Origin: an uncultured Erysipelotrichaceae bacterium
GTDB taxonomy: Bacteria > Bacillota_I > Bacilli_A > RFN20 > CAG-826
NCBI GenBank assembly: GCA_947166565.1
Contig: CAMVEL010000001.1
Location: forward strand, 62,001 to 126,000
Reading direction: 5' to 3'
DNA: 64,000 nt
Made by a program: the position numbers and the translations under genes. The notes beneath the pieces are model-generated. The model worked only from the letters and a program-made list of their open reading frames with translations, was not told where the DNA came from and searched no databases. The number at the start of each line of letters is the position of its first letter. Positions within the stretch are counted from its first letter, which is position 1. This document shows positions 1 through 9,484 of the stretch, one piece after another.

Positions 1-867
1 ATCGATACACGTGATACCTCTTTCTTCCATAATTACATCCTTGGCCTTTATGAAATCCTTGAGGAGATCAAAACCACGTTCCCGAATCTATTGATGGAAA
101 ACTGCGCTTCGGGAGGAGCGAGGAACGATTTAGGCATGTTCTCATATTTCTGCCAAGGCTGGGTCAGCGACGACACCGATTCCTTCCAAAGGTCCTCGAT
201 CCAAGCGAACATGGGTTTAGCCTATCCCCCATCGGTCATGGATAACCATGTCTCGGGGAAGACGAGCCATCAATTGCTAAGGAAGACTAGCCTCGACACC
301 AAATTCGATGTCGCCTGCATCGGGGTCCTTGGTTATGAGCTTAACCTCAATGACCTCGATCCAATCGATAAGAAAGCCATCAAAGCCCAAATCGAATTCT
401 ACAAAGAGCATCGCGATACCTTGCAATATGGGACCTGGTATCTATTCGAATCCTACGAGGATAACCGTCAGGTCATCGAGATGCTTGGGAAAGATGAGGC
501 TGTCGCTTCCTATGTTTTAGGAATCTCTAGGCCTAACCCCAAACAGGAAGTCCTCCCCTTGACGGGCTTTGATGAGGAAGCGACCTATGATTATTCGGTC
601 CGTCCCACAAAGCTTGATCCCAAAAGATTTGGCTCACTCATCAACATGGTCACCCCAATCCATATCAAGGAAGAAGGAAAGCTTGTCAACATCGTCTCAA
701 GAAGATTCGGTCTCGACGCGGAGAAATTCCAAGGCGAAGTCTCCGGATCGATCCTCAATTCCGGCTTATTCCGTCTCCATCTTCTTTGGGGAGGTACCGG
801 ATTTGGTGAGGAAGTGAGGGTCCTTGGCGATTTCGGGGCGAGGACGTATCTCTTCAAAAGGAAATAA
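1..867 (+). CDS. Alpha-galactosidase, GH36 family (C-terminal part; 5' end outside window)
   Basis: The reading frame is open from base 1, so the gene begins before the window; 288 C-terminal residues are visible. It hydrolyses terminal alpha-1,6-galactosides such as raffinose and melibiose, probably in the cytoplasm. The visible part holds the last third of the GH36 barrel: the segment HNYILGLYEIL, the block MENCASGGARNDLGM, and SDDTD, whose aspartate is the acid/base residue of the family, followed by YPPSVMDNHVS. A small beta-rich C-terminal domain follows (roughly the last 110 residues). A terminator hairpin lies about 30 bases downstream, so it is the last gene of its transcript. An ATG at 91 is internal, not the start. 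The family call is secure; exact substrate is not. Confidence 0.93.
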   Translation: MDTRDTSFFHNYILGLYEILEEIKTTFPNLLMENCASGGARNDLGMFSYFCQGWVSDDTDSFQRSSIQANMGLAYPPSVMDNHVSGKTSHQLLRKTSLDTKFDVACIGVLGYELNLNDLDPIDKKAIKAQIEFYKEHRDTLQYGTWYLFESYEDNRQVIEMLGKDEAVASYVLGISRPNPKQEVLPLTGFDEEATYDYSVRPTKLDPKRFGSLINMVTPIHIKEEGKLVNIVSRRFGLDAEKFQGEVSGSILNSGLFRLHLLWGGTGFGEEVRVLGDFGARTYLFKRK

Positions 868-896
868 CCGCCCCCGTGGTTTCTTTATTACCCTTG

Positions 897-934
897 CCCA
901 GGAGGAAACGCAAACTTCCCCCTGGGTTTCTTTT
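897..934 (+). terminator. Rho-independent terminator of the alpha-galactosidase gene
   Basis: Arms CCCAGG (897-902) and CCTGGG (921-926), with an inner GGAA/TTCC pairing, are followed by TTTCTTTT. It separates the alpha-galactosidase from the riboswitch-controlled ATPase. Confidence 0.8.
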
Positions 935-938
935 ATGC

Positions 939-944
939 TAAAAT
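939..944 (+). promoter_or_regulatory. -10 box of the riboswitch/ATPase transcript
   Basis: TAAAAT lies 7 bases before the first base of the riboswitch-like fold, so transcription should start near 951, directly at the aptamer. No clear -35 box is visible; the preceding terminator T-tract occupies that position. Confidence 0.45.
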
Positions 945-950
945 CCTTCC

Positions 951-1045
951 AACGAAGGGGAGTAGCGTTAAGCCCGCTTGTCGTCAACACGCCTTTAGGC
1001 CGGCAACGGACTGCAACCTAGTAGCCTCGCGAGACCTTCCGACAT
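951..1045 (+). ncRNA. yybP-ykoY family manganese riboswitch
   Basis: The leader has the conserved parts of the yybP-ykoY aptamer in order: AAGGGGAGTAGC at the 5' side, CGTCAACACG in the first arm, GGCCGGCAACGGACTGCAAC, then the closing CGAGACCTTCC whose CCTT pairs with the 5' AAGG to form P1. This aptamer senses Mn2+ and in most species turns expression on. It sits directly before a P-type ATPase, one of the gene classes known to be controlled by this riboswitch. The ribosome binding site GGGGAAAGGA (1057-1066) lies just downstream, so control could be at translation initiation. I recognised it by eye; a covariance-model search would settle it. Confidence 0.85.
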
Positions 1046-1076
1046 TCCGTTTGATGGGGAAAGGATTTTATAGTTT

Positions 1077-3824
1077 ATGGACGAAAACAACGCTTTCGAG
1101 ACAAGAAGCGCAACCGAGGTTTTGTCTTCCCTTGAGGTTGACCATAACGTCGGCTTAAGTGAAGACGAGGTAATCAAAAGAAGAGAGAAGCACGGGCCTA
1201 ACAAATTGGCCGAAAAGAAAAGCGACCCTTGGTATAAGATCTTTTGGGGAAACATCAAAGACCCGATGACGGGTATTTTGGCGGTCGCGGCGATCATTTC
1301 CTTGGTCTTAGCGATCATCAACATGAACAAACCGATCGATGACCCAACCCATGAAGGACCTGAGGGTCTAGCGGATGTCTTCATCATCTTCGGCGTCGTT
1401 CTTATCAACGCGATCATCGGCACCATTCAGGAGATGAAGGCCGAAAAAGCCTTGGAGGCCTTGAAGAAGATGTCGGCCCCAACCGCGACCGTCAAGCGCG
1501 ATGGCAAATTAATCGAGGTCAAGGCCGAGGAACTCGTCCCTGGCGATATCGTCATCTTGGAAGAAGGGCGCACGGTCCCCGCGGATTTGCGCCTTATCAA
1601 ATCAATCAGCCTTAAAACCGATGAATCGTCCTTAACCGGTGAATCTCTCCCGGTCGAGAAGGATTCCGAGCTCGTCCTCACTGAATCTAGCGGAATCGGC
1701 GATAGGGTCAACGAGGTCTTCATGTCGACCCCTGTAGTTTACGGTAGAGGAGAAGGCGTCGTTATCGGCACCGGAATGGGCACCGAAATCGGCAAGATCG
1801 CCACGATGCTTAGCGAAGGCGAAGACGATGAGACGCCCCTTCAGAAGCAACTTGGCAAACTCTCCAAATTCCTTGGTATCCTCACCGTCGGCATCGTCAT
1901 CTTGATGCTCGCGGTCAAGATAATCTATGGCTTAGCCAATTCTAACCTCGGTTCTACCTGGAGCCAGGCTCTTCTTGATTCGGTCGCTTTGGCGGTCGCC
2001 GCGATCCCAGAAGGCCTCACCGCGGTCGTCACCATCGTTTTGGCGATGGGTATGACCAAAATGGTCAAGGTCAATACGATCGTCAGGCGTCTTGCTTCCG
2101 TCGAAACCCTTGGGGCGGTATCCGTCATCTGCTCCGATAAGACAGGTACCCTCACCCAAAACAAGATGACGGTCGTCCGCGCCTATTTCGATAAGAACAT
2201 CTTTGACCAATCTTCCTTCGATAAGGAAAAACTCGGCCTATTGGCTAGGGGCATGTCCCTTTGCAGCGACGCGAGCGTCGACGGAGGCATATATGGCGAT
2301 CCAACCGAAGTCGCCCTCGTCGAATTCGCAAACGGCTTTGATATGCATAAAGGGGATATGGAAAAAGAAACGCCCCGTGTCGATGAGCTTCCTTTCGATT
2401 CCGTTAGGAAGATGATGTCGACGATGCATAAGGAAGAAAAGGGCAACGTCGTCTACACCAAAGGGGCGATGGACCAAATCCTTATCCGCACCACCCATAT
2501 CCTCGATAATGGAAAAATCAGGGAAATAACAGAACAAGATAAGAAAGACATTGCCGAGGCTTCCGCCTTAATGGCCAATGACGCTCTTCGCGTCCTCGCC
2601 CTTGCTATCTCCTATCGCAATGAAATCAAAGAAGAAGGACTAACCTATGTCGGCATGGTCGGCATGGTCGATCCACCTCGCCCAGCCGCTAAACCAGCGG
2701 TTGCCACGCTTAAGCACGCTGGCATCACCACCATCATGATCACCGGCGACCATAAGGACACCGCCTTTGCAATTGCCAAGGAACTTGGAATCGCGGATAG
2801 CATCGATCAATGCATGTCCGGCGATCAAATTGATGCTTGCAGCGATGAGGAACTCCGTGAAAAGGTCAAAACCGTCCGCGTCTTCGCTAGGGTCTCCCCA
2901 ACCAATAAGGTTTCCATCGTCAAAGCCGTCAAGGCTAACGGCATGATCGCCGCGATGACCGGCGATGGCGTTAACGACGCCCCATCCTTAAAAGCCGCCG
3001 ATATCGGTATTGCGATGGGCATCACCGGCACGGACGTCGCCAAAGGTGCCGCGGATATGGTCTTAACAGACGATAATTTCGCCTCCATTGAGAAAGCGGT
3101 TGAGGAAGGTAGAGGAATCTACGCGAACATCAAGAAGACGATCCTCTTCCTCCTTTCCTCCAATATCGGCGAGGTCGTCTGTATGTTCGTTGGGGCTTGC
3201 TTTGGCCTTCCTTCGCCTCTTATCGCCATCCATCTTCTTTGGGTCAACCTCATCACCGACTCTCTCCCCGCGGTCGCGTTAGGCGCGGATAAAAAGCCCG
3301 CGGACATCATGAACGATCAACCGCGCGATTCCAAAGATACGGTCTTCTCCCATGGAGGTTATGCCCTAACGTTTGGCTATGGCATCCTCATCGGTTTAGC
3401 GACCCTCCTGGCCTTCCTCGTTAACGCTTGGCAAGCCGGCAAATTCGCGATCCCCGATATCCTCTCCTATTTCGATAGCACGACCGAAATCGGTAAGGTT
3501 CATCTAGAAACCGCTCAAGCGATGGCCTTCTGCGTCCTCTCTTTCTCCGAGCTCTTCCATATGCTTGGCATGGTCAACGTCAAGAAATCCGCGGTCCATG
3601 TATTCGCGAATAAGAACATCCTCCTTTGGATTTCCTTCTTCCTTGGCATGGGCTTGCAGTTCTTCGTCATCTTCACACCTGGGGTCAATACCATCTTCAA
3701 GGTCGTTCCTCCGGAGGGACTCGATTGGGCTTGGGTATTTGGCCTTGCCGTTTCGCCTCTTGTCGTCCATGAGATAATCGTTCTTATTCTCTTCCTAAAA
3801 AGAAAATTCGGGAAAAAGGCGTAA
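1077..3824 (+). CDS. Calcium/manganese-transporting P-type ATPase (SERCA-like, P2A)
   Basis: A 915-aa cation pump that uses ATP to export divalent cations across the membrane. It shows an N-terminal cation ATPase domain, the actuator loop TGES, the TM4 motif AAIPEGLT, the phosphorylation site CSDKTGTLTQ with D354, a nucleotide-binding domain, and the hinge TGDGVNDAP. TM5 and TM6 carry SSNIGEV and NLITDSLPA, which match the Ca2+-liganding residues of SERCA, so Ca2+ or Mn2+ is the likely substrate rather than heavy metals. The upstream Mn2+ riboswitch argues that manganese export is a physiological role, like L. lactis YoaB or pneumococcal CaxP. Start ATG 1077 follows GGGGAAAGG. It is monocistronic with a terminator behind it. 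Confidence 0.93.
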   Translation: MDENNAFETRSATEVLSSLEVDHNVGLSEDEVIKRREKHGPNKLAEKKSDPWYKIFWGNIKDPMTGILAVAAIISLVLAIINMNKPIDDPTHEGPEGLADVFIIFGVVLINAIIGTIQEMKAEKALEALKKMSAPTATVKRDGKLIEVKAEELVPGDIVILEEGRTVPADLRLIKSISLKTDESSLTGESLPVEKDSELVLTESSGIGDRVNEVFMSTPVVYGRGEGVVIGTGMGTEIGKIATMLSEGEDDETPLQKQLGKLSKFLGILTVGIVILMLAVKIIYGLANSNLGSTWSQALLDSVALAVAAIPEGLTAVVTIVLAMGMTKMVKVNTIVRRLASVETLGAVSVICSDKTGTLTQNKMTVVRAYFDKNIFDQSSFDKEKLGLLARGMSLCSDASVDGGIYGDPTEVALVEFANGFDMHKGDMEKETPRVDELPFDSVRKMMSTMHKEEKGNVVYTKGAMDQILIRTTHILDNGKIREITEQDKKDIAEASALMANDALRVLALAISYRNEIKEEGLTYVGMVGMVDPPRPAAKPAVATLKHAGITTIMITGDHKDTAFAIAKELGIADSIDQCMSGDQIDACSDEELREKVKTVRVFARVSPTNKVSIVKAVKANGMIAAMTGDGVNDAPSLKAADIGIAMGITGTDVAKGAADMVLTDDNFASIEKAVEEGRGIYANIKKTILFLLSSNIGEVVCMFVGACFGLPSPLIAIHLLWVNLITDSLPAVALGADKKPADIMNDQPRDSKDTVFSHGGYALTFGYGILIGLATLLAFLVNAWQAGKFAIPDILSYFDSTTEIGKVHLETAQAMAFCVLSFSELFHMLGMVNVKKSAVHVFANKNILLWISFFLGMGLQFFVIFTPGVNTIFKVVPPEGLDWAWVFGLAVSPLVVHEIIVLILFLKRKFGKKA

Positions 3825-3850
3825 GGCATTACCCAATTATTTGACTTATC

Positions 3851-3874
3851 AGCGCTCAGTCATGGGCGCTTTTT
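3851..3874 (+). terminator. Terminator of the P-type ATPase gene
   Basis: AGCGC (3851-3855) pairs with GCGCT (3866-3870) and is followed by a run of T. It insulates the ATPase from the Rhs island. Confidence 0.7.
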
Positions 3875-3973
3875 CCTTATTAATGTTATTCTGCCAAAAC
3901 AGCCCCACTTAATCCCCCAAGTGCCCTTCCCTATGTTAAAATTGGTAACAAACGAAAAAAAGGGGAAACGAAA

Positions 3974-6900
3974 ATGAGGAATCCGAACATACCTGGCCTG
4001 GAGTACGTGACATCGTCCATCTCGGACGTAAAGTCCCACTCGCTCGTGAACGACCGCGGGCAGACCTCCTTCCTGGAGGTGCCGCTCGTCGAGGAGGTCC
4101 TCGGCTGGCCGTTCCCGGTGTCGCTGCTCTTCCCGGTCGGGCAAGACCCGTCCCTTACCGAGGGGAGCCTCAGCATCTGCTGGTCCGTCTCGCTCGTCTC
4201 GTGGTCGGTCGTCCTCAAGCGGCCGTGCCTCCCCGACCTGCCCTTCGCGCCGGTCGAGAACACCCAGCTCTACGTGTGCAGGAGCACCGGGCAGATCGTG
4301 GAGTCCACCGACGACGGCCTGATCCTGCGCGAAGGCGGTGTCAAGTACGTATTCCCCTCCGAGGGGGGAGGGCTCTCGTCCTTCTCCATAGGGGGGCGGG
4401 AGTTCGCGGTGCAACGAACCGAAACGAGCTTCTCCGCCTCGACATCTGGTCCCGGCGCCGGCTTCTCGATAGAGTTCGTGGCCCTGGGAAACGGCAGATC
4501 CAGCGTCAGGCTGACGAGGACCTGGGCGACCCTCCCGGAGAAGGTTCTCGTGGAGGCGGAGGGAAGCGAGTCAAACGCCTCCTATTCGATCTCGGTCTCG
4601 AGGCGGGTGGCGGCCACCCCCGTCGAAAGGGCCGTCGCCCTATCGATGCAGGATGGCACGCTCACGGCGTCGGAGACGTTCGCGGCGGAGCCCGGGAGGT
4701 CGGAGGTTTTATCGGTCTCGCTCGGCCAGTCGGAGACGCTGATAACCGCCACCGTCGGGCAGAGGGTGGAGGAGACGACGATCTCCATGGCCTCCGCAAA
4801 GACCGTCAGGGTCGAGCGTCCGGACGGATCCGTCGCGCTTTACGGGCTCTGCGCAGGCCAGTCCGGCCCGGTCGGCACCCTCGTGTGCTCCGCGGTCACG
4901 GACAGGGGCGAGGCCTCCTCCATGAGGTTCGACCAGGACGGCGCCCCCATCGAGTCCTCCGACCCGGCGGACCTGCGCGCGGCCGGATCCCAGTTTAGAT
5001 CCATGTCCGGCGGTGCCTCCGACTTCTCCAGCGGGTGGTCCCTCACCGGGGCGGCCCACCTGGAGCAGGATGGGCCGTTCGCCTTGCCGGGGGCCCTCGG
5101 CGGCGGGTGGGTCGGCTTCGGCACGGGCGGGAACGCCGCCAGGGCCGCCGATTCCCTCCCGTACCCAGGGGAGCCAACCCTCCTCGCGGCGCTCGTCGTC
5201 TGCGGCGGGGCCTCGGTGTCGATCGGCGTCGACGCCTCGACGTCCCTCGGGCAGGAGTCCCTTTCCTCCACCCTCCCGGCGTCGGAATGCCCGGAGGGAT
5301 GCCTCAGGCTGGTATGCCTCCCCGTCGAGCTCTCCGGCACGCCGTCTTCCGCCAGCGTGTGGGTGTCCTCGGGCGCCTGCCACCTCAAGTCATTCGTCTG
5401 GCTCCGCGGCCTCACCGCGTCCAGGTTCTCGCGCGACTTCCTCGGGCGCGCCACCGCCACATCCAGAGGGGGCGTCCTCTCCGGTTCCTATTACGACGGC
5501 AGCTCCCCCTTCCCGGAGTCGGATCCGGGCGGCGGCCGCACTATCCGCGACCCGGAGACCGGTCTGCCCACCCTTTCCGTGGACGACCTCGGCGACAGGG
5601 AGGAGCGGGCTTACCTGACGGGGGAGGGCGCGACGCCGCTGCACCCGCTCCCGCTGTCATCGACAACGTCAGCGGGCGGGCTTTCCCGCACGTCGTCTGT
5701 GCGACTCGGCAGACTGACCCTCGAGCCGGTGTTCGGGTCATCAGACGGGGTTTCCACGTCCTACGGAAGGGTGGAATCCGAGGCCGCGTTGAACGTCACC
5801 AGGGCCATCGGGGGGCGTTTCTCCTCCGAGACGCTCGACACCGCGTCCGGGTCGGTGTCTTTCTCCCTGCCGTCCGGGCAAACCCAGTATAGGACGGAGT
5901 CCATGGGGCTCGTGAGCTTGCTCTCGGACTTGGCCGATTCGTTCTCCTTCGGAAGCGACTCCTTGAGGCGCCTTTCGGAGGTGTCCTACCCATGGGGCGC
6001 GACCTCATCGTACGCATACGAGGAGGGCCCGTTCGGCAGGCTTTCCTCCGCCTCGTCGTACGGTTCGACGACCTCCTTCCTCTACGACGCGCTCGACAGG
6101 CCCACCCTGGTATCCGAGGGCTCCGGCCCATCGGCCAGGTCGTTCTCGTTCTCTTACGACGGCGCGTCCTACGACGCCATGGCCTCGTCCTCCCTAGGCT
6201 CGTCCTGGTCGTCCTCCGGCCCCGGCAGGTCCGATTTGGGGGAATCCTCGGCCGTCTCGATCGCATCCGGCCCGCAGAGAGCGGAGGCCAGAAGGCTCGG
6301 CGGCTCCAGCGTGTCGACATCGCACGGGAGCGGGAGGGTCCTGGGCTCCGTCTCCGGCGGGGGCCGCGTCTGCTCGCCGGACAGGAAGTCGTGGTTCGCG
6401 GCCATTGGCATGGCCGGGCTCGCCAGGGCCAGGCTTTGGGACACCGACCCCCTGGGCCCCTCCGGGGGCACCGGGAGCGGCCCGGCCCTCATCGCGGGGG
6501 CCACCGAATACCAGCCGTCGGGGACCGTCGCTTCCGGGACGAGGTCCGCCTCGGGGACGGTCTGCCTGAGGTACTCGGGGAGGTCCCAGTACGGCCCCTT
6601 CCCCGCCGCCGGGGAGGGGCGCTTCCCCGCGGCCGTCGTCTCTTTCGTGCCGCCCGACGGGTCCTCCCAGGTTATTTCAGTCACGGGATTCGCGTCGGGC
6701 GAAGAGGTCCTCTCCGTCTCCGTGTCCTCCGGCGTGGCCTACGTGTCCGGATCGCGTCTCCAGGGGTCGCCCGTGGCGCTCGGGGCCGTCTCCGGAGGCC
6801 CCAACTGCGTGGTAGTCGCCTTCTTTTCCCCCACCTCCGGTGTCGCCGTCCTCAACGGCGTCCCCACAGCCCTCGCGTTTGGGGACGCGGGCGTGCAAAC

Positions 6901-9478
6901 TGGCGCCTCGGTTTTCTCCGTCGGCAGGCCCTCCCTCACGCTGGAGGTCCATTCGCTCGCCTACGGCCATTGCCAGATGGGGCCGGACGAGGCAGTGTCG
7001 CTATGCCTCTCCACGATGGACTCCTGCCCATCCGCGTCCTCGGCCGAGCCGCCATCCGGGCTTTCACGCGCCGTCAGGAGGATCGCGTTCGAGGAGTGCT
7101 GCCTGGCCCAGTCCGAGGACAGGCCGAACCTCAGGAGGGTTCCCCTAAACGGGTCGCTTGGGACCACGGACGCCGCCGCCCCCTCGAATGTTGCGCGCCC
7201 TGCCGGGGTCGGCGTGTCGCCCGACCCGTTCCTCTCGGGCGCCAGGGCCCTCAGCCCGGCCCCGTTCGCCTTCGAGCCCTCCTCCCGCAGGTTCATGTGG
7301 AGGGCGTTCGGCAGGGGGCTTTCCTACGCGTGCCAAAGCCCCGACGGGCTGTACTTCTCCGCGCTGGTGCGCCCATCCCCCGTCCAGGACGGAAGGAGGA
7401 GGGTCATAGCGGAGGCCAGGTCGGGGGCGTCGTTCCTCTCGCTCTTCGCACGCTCGGGGAGGCTTTTCGTCTCGACCGCGTCCGGGGAGGTGCAGACCAG
7501 CCTCTTCCTGCCGGACTCCTCGGTTTCAAGGGTTAGGCTCAAGCTGCGAGTGCTACTTTTGCCAATCGGGCCCGTGCCCTACGCCGAGGTTTACGTTCAG
7601 GGGTCGCTCCCCTGGGGCGGCTTCGTCGCGGACCCGGGCCTCGGCCAGTCGTGCGAGCTCTGGCTCGGCTCGGCCGATGGCGGCGCCGACCCCATGCTGG
7701 GGCTGATCGGCGACGTGTGGACCGACGGGGAGTCGTCAAGGACGCTTGACCAGTGCGCATCCGACGAGTCGGCCTACGGCGCGTGCCTCGAGGAGGGGTT
7801 CGACGCGCTCGGCAGGCGGTCATACGGCCTTTCGACGTGCGCCGGAAGGTCGGTGGACGAGTCCTTCATATACGGGTCCGACCAGCCCTCGGGGGACCTC
7901 TCGAGGCCCTGCGAGGTGGTGGTCTCGGTTGACGGTTCCCAGAGGTACGACACGGTGCTCGGGTACGGGCCCGACGGGCTTCTCTCGTGCGTGGACTCCG
8001 TAGACGTCAAACGCGACCGTGGGGCCAGGGTGGCCGGTGCCCTCGGGCAGTCCGTTACCTACGACCGCAAGGGGAATGTATCTGCCGTCAGCGGGCTCTC
8101 GGGCGTGGCCCCTTCGAGATCAATCAGTTTCTCCGAGGGCCAGACGGGCCTTCTCGTCTCCTCGGCAACGGTAGGGAACAGGGCCAGGTCGTACGCCTAC
8201 CCGACCCCGAACCACGGGCTCCCCTCGTCGATATCGACGTCGGGGCCAGGCTATTCGTCAACACTCTCGCTCTCCTGGTCGGGCCGCAGGCTCGCCTCGG
8301 CCACCGTCGGCCAGGAGGCGGCGGAGTACTCATACGGACCCGACGGGTTCCTCGCGTCCAGGAGGAGCGGCGCGTCGGTAAGGGGGTACGCCTTCTCCAA
8401 AGACGGGAGGCTCCTCTCGGACCTGGGAGGCCCGCTGGAGTTCCATTACGTCTACTTCCCCTCCGGCGCGCCCGGCCTTGCCGTGACCATCGACGGCAAC
8501 GGCGTCCCCGAGGCGCACCTCGTCGTGCAGGACGCCCTCGGGAGGATTGTGGGCCTCGCCTCCTCCTCGGGTGGGGAGGCCTCCTACGCGTACGACCTCT
8601 GGGGAATCCCAACCCTAGTATCCGACACCACCCAGAGGGGGGTCGGGTCCGCCAATAAACTCCTCTTCGTCGGATACCTCTACGACGACCTCCTCGGGAC
8701 CTACGCCCTCGGCGTCAGGCATTACGACCCCGTCGTCTGCAGGTTCGTCGAGCCCGACGGATTCAATTACCTCGATCCATCGTCGGTCGACGGGCTCAAC
8801 CCGTTCGCCTACTGCGCGGGGGACCCTTTGACGTATGTAGATCCAACGGGAACAGCTCCCATTGTTGTAGCCATGTTTCTCATTGCCGTAGGTGCTGGCG
8901 CTGCCATTGGAGCTACATCAAATGTGATCACACAGTACATTTCCAATGGTGGCTGGGACAATTTCAATTGGTCTTTATTTGGATGGAATATTATTGTTGG
9001 AGCTGCTAGCGGAGCATTAGCTATGTCAACACTTGGGCGTTTGGCGATGGTTTTTGCCAACGCTGGGTTGGCCGCCGTTGGCTCTGTGGGGAATCACCTA
9101 ATTTCGGGAGACGACTTCGGCTTCCCGGGAACGTGGGGCGACATAATGATTAACGGTTTCATCGGTGGCTTTGCAGGACTATTCGGGGGCCCAGGAGCAT
9201 TGTATAAAAACAATGTTAACGCGGCAGCGTCTCAATTTACCAAGGCCGCCAATTCATATTTTAATGTTATCTCGAAGGCTTCCTCGGGTGGATATGCTAC
9301 TACCAAAGGTGCTCATATTGCCTTGGGGTTAACTAAAAATAACTTCATTCGTGCCTCGAACGCGTTCGATTCTAGCGTTGCTTCGGCGTGGACATCGTTG
9401 TTTTCATCTATTCGTGTATCGGCCTTCGTAGAAATAGGCGAAGCTTTCGTTTTTGGATTGTGGAGCCGAGGTTCGTGA
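3974..9478 (+). CDS. Rhs/YD-repeat protein with exchanged C-terminal tail (polymorphic toxin candidate)
   Basis: A 1834-aa Ser/Gly-rich protein without a recognisable signal peptide. YD-type repeats are visible around residues 660-720 (LYDALDRP) and 1270-1570 (SYGPDGFLAS, YAYDLWG). The Rhs core signature closes the shell at about 1570-1626: LGVRHYDP, FVEPDG, NPFAYCAGDP, YVDPTG. Two beta-rich stretches near 880-980 and 1100-1240 look like LamG/concanavalin-type modules. Residues 1-1626 are encoded by very GC-rich sequence (GC-rich third positions), quite unlike the neighbours; after D1623-G1626 the sequence becomes AT-rich. The 208-residue tail has glycine-rich hydrophobic segments (1627-1760) and ends in about 75 polar residues that I cannot assign to a known toxin. 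GGGG precedes the ATG. In Rhs systems the tail is the released effector. Confidence 0.85.
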   Translation: MRNPNIPGLEYVTSSISDVKSHSLVNDRGQTSFLEVPLVEEVLGWPFPVSLLFPVGQDPSLTEGSLSICWSVSLVSWSVVLKRPCLPDLPFAPVENTQLYVCRSTGQIVESTDDGLILREGGVKYVFPSEGGGLSSFSIGGREFAVQRTETSFSASTSGPGAGFSIEFVALGNGRSSVRLTRTWATLPEKVLVEAEGSESNASYSISVSRRVAATPVERAVALSMQDGTLTASETFAAEPGRSEVLSVSLGQSETLITATVGQRVEETTISMASAKTVRVERPDGSVALYGLCAGQSGPVGTLVCSAVTDRGEASSMRFDQDGAPIESSDPADLRAAGSQFRSMSGGASDFSSGWSLTGAAHLEQDGPFALPGALGGGWVGFGTGGNAARAADSLPYPGEPTLLAALVVCGGASVSIGVDASTSLGQESLSSTLPASECPEGCLRLVCLPVELSGTPSSASVWVSSGACHLKSFVWLRGLTASRFSRDFLGRATATSRGGVLSGSYYDGSSPFPESDPGGGRTIRDPETGLPTLSVDDLGDREERAYLTGEGATPLHPLPLSSTTSAGGLSRTSSVRLGRLTLEPVFGSSDGVSTSYGRVESEAALNVTRAIGGRFSSETLDTASGSVSFSLPSGQTQYRTESMGLVSLLSDLADSFSFGSDSLRRLSEVSYPWGATSSYAYEEGPFGRLSSASSYGSTTSFLYDALDRPTLVSEGSGPSARSFSFSYDGASYDAMASSSLGSSWSSSGPGRSDLGESSAVSIASGPQRAEARRLGGSSVSTSHGSGRVLGSVSGGGRVCSPDRKSWFAAIGMAGLARARLWDTDPLGPSGGTGSGPALIAGATEYQPSGTVASGTRSASGTVCLRYSGRSQYGPFPAAGEGRFPAAVVSFVPPDGSSQVISVTGFASGEEVLSVSVSSGVAYVSGSRLQGSPVALGAVSGGPNCVVVAFFSPTSGVAVLNGVPTALAFGDAGVQTGASVFSVGRPSLTLEVHSLAYGHCQMGPDEAVSLCLSTMDSCPSASSAEPPSGLSRAVRRIAFEECCLAQSEDRPNLRRVPLNGSLGTTDAAAPSNVARPAGVGVSPDPFLSGARALSPAPFAFEPSSRRFMWRAFGRGLSYACQSPDGLYFSALVRPSPVQDGRRRVIAEARSGASFLSLFARSGRLFVSTASGEVQTSLFLPDSSVSRVRLKLRVLLLPIGPVPYAEVYVQGSLPWGGFVADPGLGQSCELWLGSADGGADPMLGLIGDVWTDGESSRTLDQCASDESAYGACLEEGFDALGRRSYGLSTCAGRSVDESFIYGSDQPSGDLSRPCEVVVSVDGSQRYDTVLGYGPDGLLSCVDSVDVKRDRGARVAGALGQSVTYDRKGNVSAVSGLSGVAPSRSISFSEGQTGLLVSSATVGNRARSYAYPTPNHGLPSSISTSGPGYSSTLSLSWSGRRLASATVGQEAAEYSYGPDGFLASRRSGASVRGYAFSKDGRLLSDLGGPLEFHYVYFPSGAPGLAVTIDGNGVPEAHLVVQDALGRIVGLASSSGGEASYAYDLWGIPTLVSDTTQRGVGSANKLLFVGYLYDDLLGTYALGVRHYDPVVCRFVEPDGFNYLDPSSVDGLNPFAYCAGDPLTYVDPTGTAPIVVAMFLIAVGAGAAIGATSNVITQYISNGGWDNFNWSLFGWNIIVGAASGALAMSTLGRLAMVFANAGLAAVGSVGNHLISGDDFGFPGTWGDIMINGFIGGFAGLFGGPGALYKNNVNAAASQFTKAANSYFNVISKASSGGYATTKGAHIALGLTKNNFIRASNAFDSSVASAWTSLFSSIRVSAFVEIGEAFVFGLWSRGS
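8841..8860 (+). other. Base-composition switch: Rhs core to variable tail
   Basis: Upstream of about 8850 almost every third position is G or C; downstream, codons such as ATT, GTT, GCA and AAT dominate. The switch lies directly after the codons for the conserved core motif DPTG, the place where recombination swaps tails in Rhs genes. Confidence 0.8.
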
Positions 9479-9484
9479 TTATTT

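Noticed and set aside
5992..7536. A 514-codon open frame on the + strand inside the Rhs gene
   Set aside because: It is an out-of-frame reading of very GC-rich DNA, full of Arg/Gly/Pro, with no ribosome site; stop codons are simply rare in this composition. Other long frames between 4.2 and 8.7 kb on both strands are rejected for the same reason.
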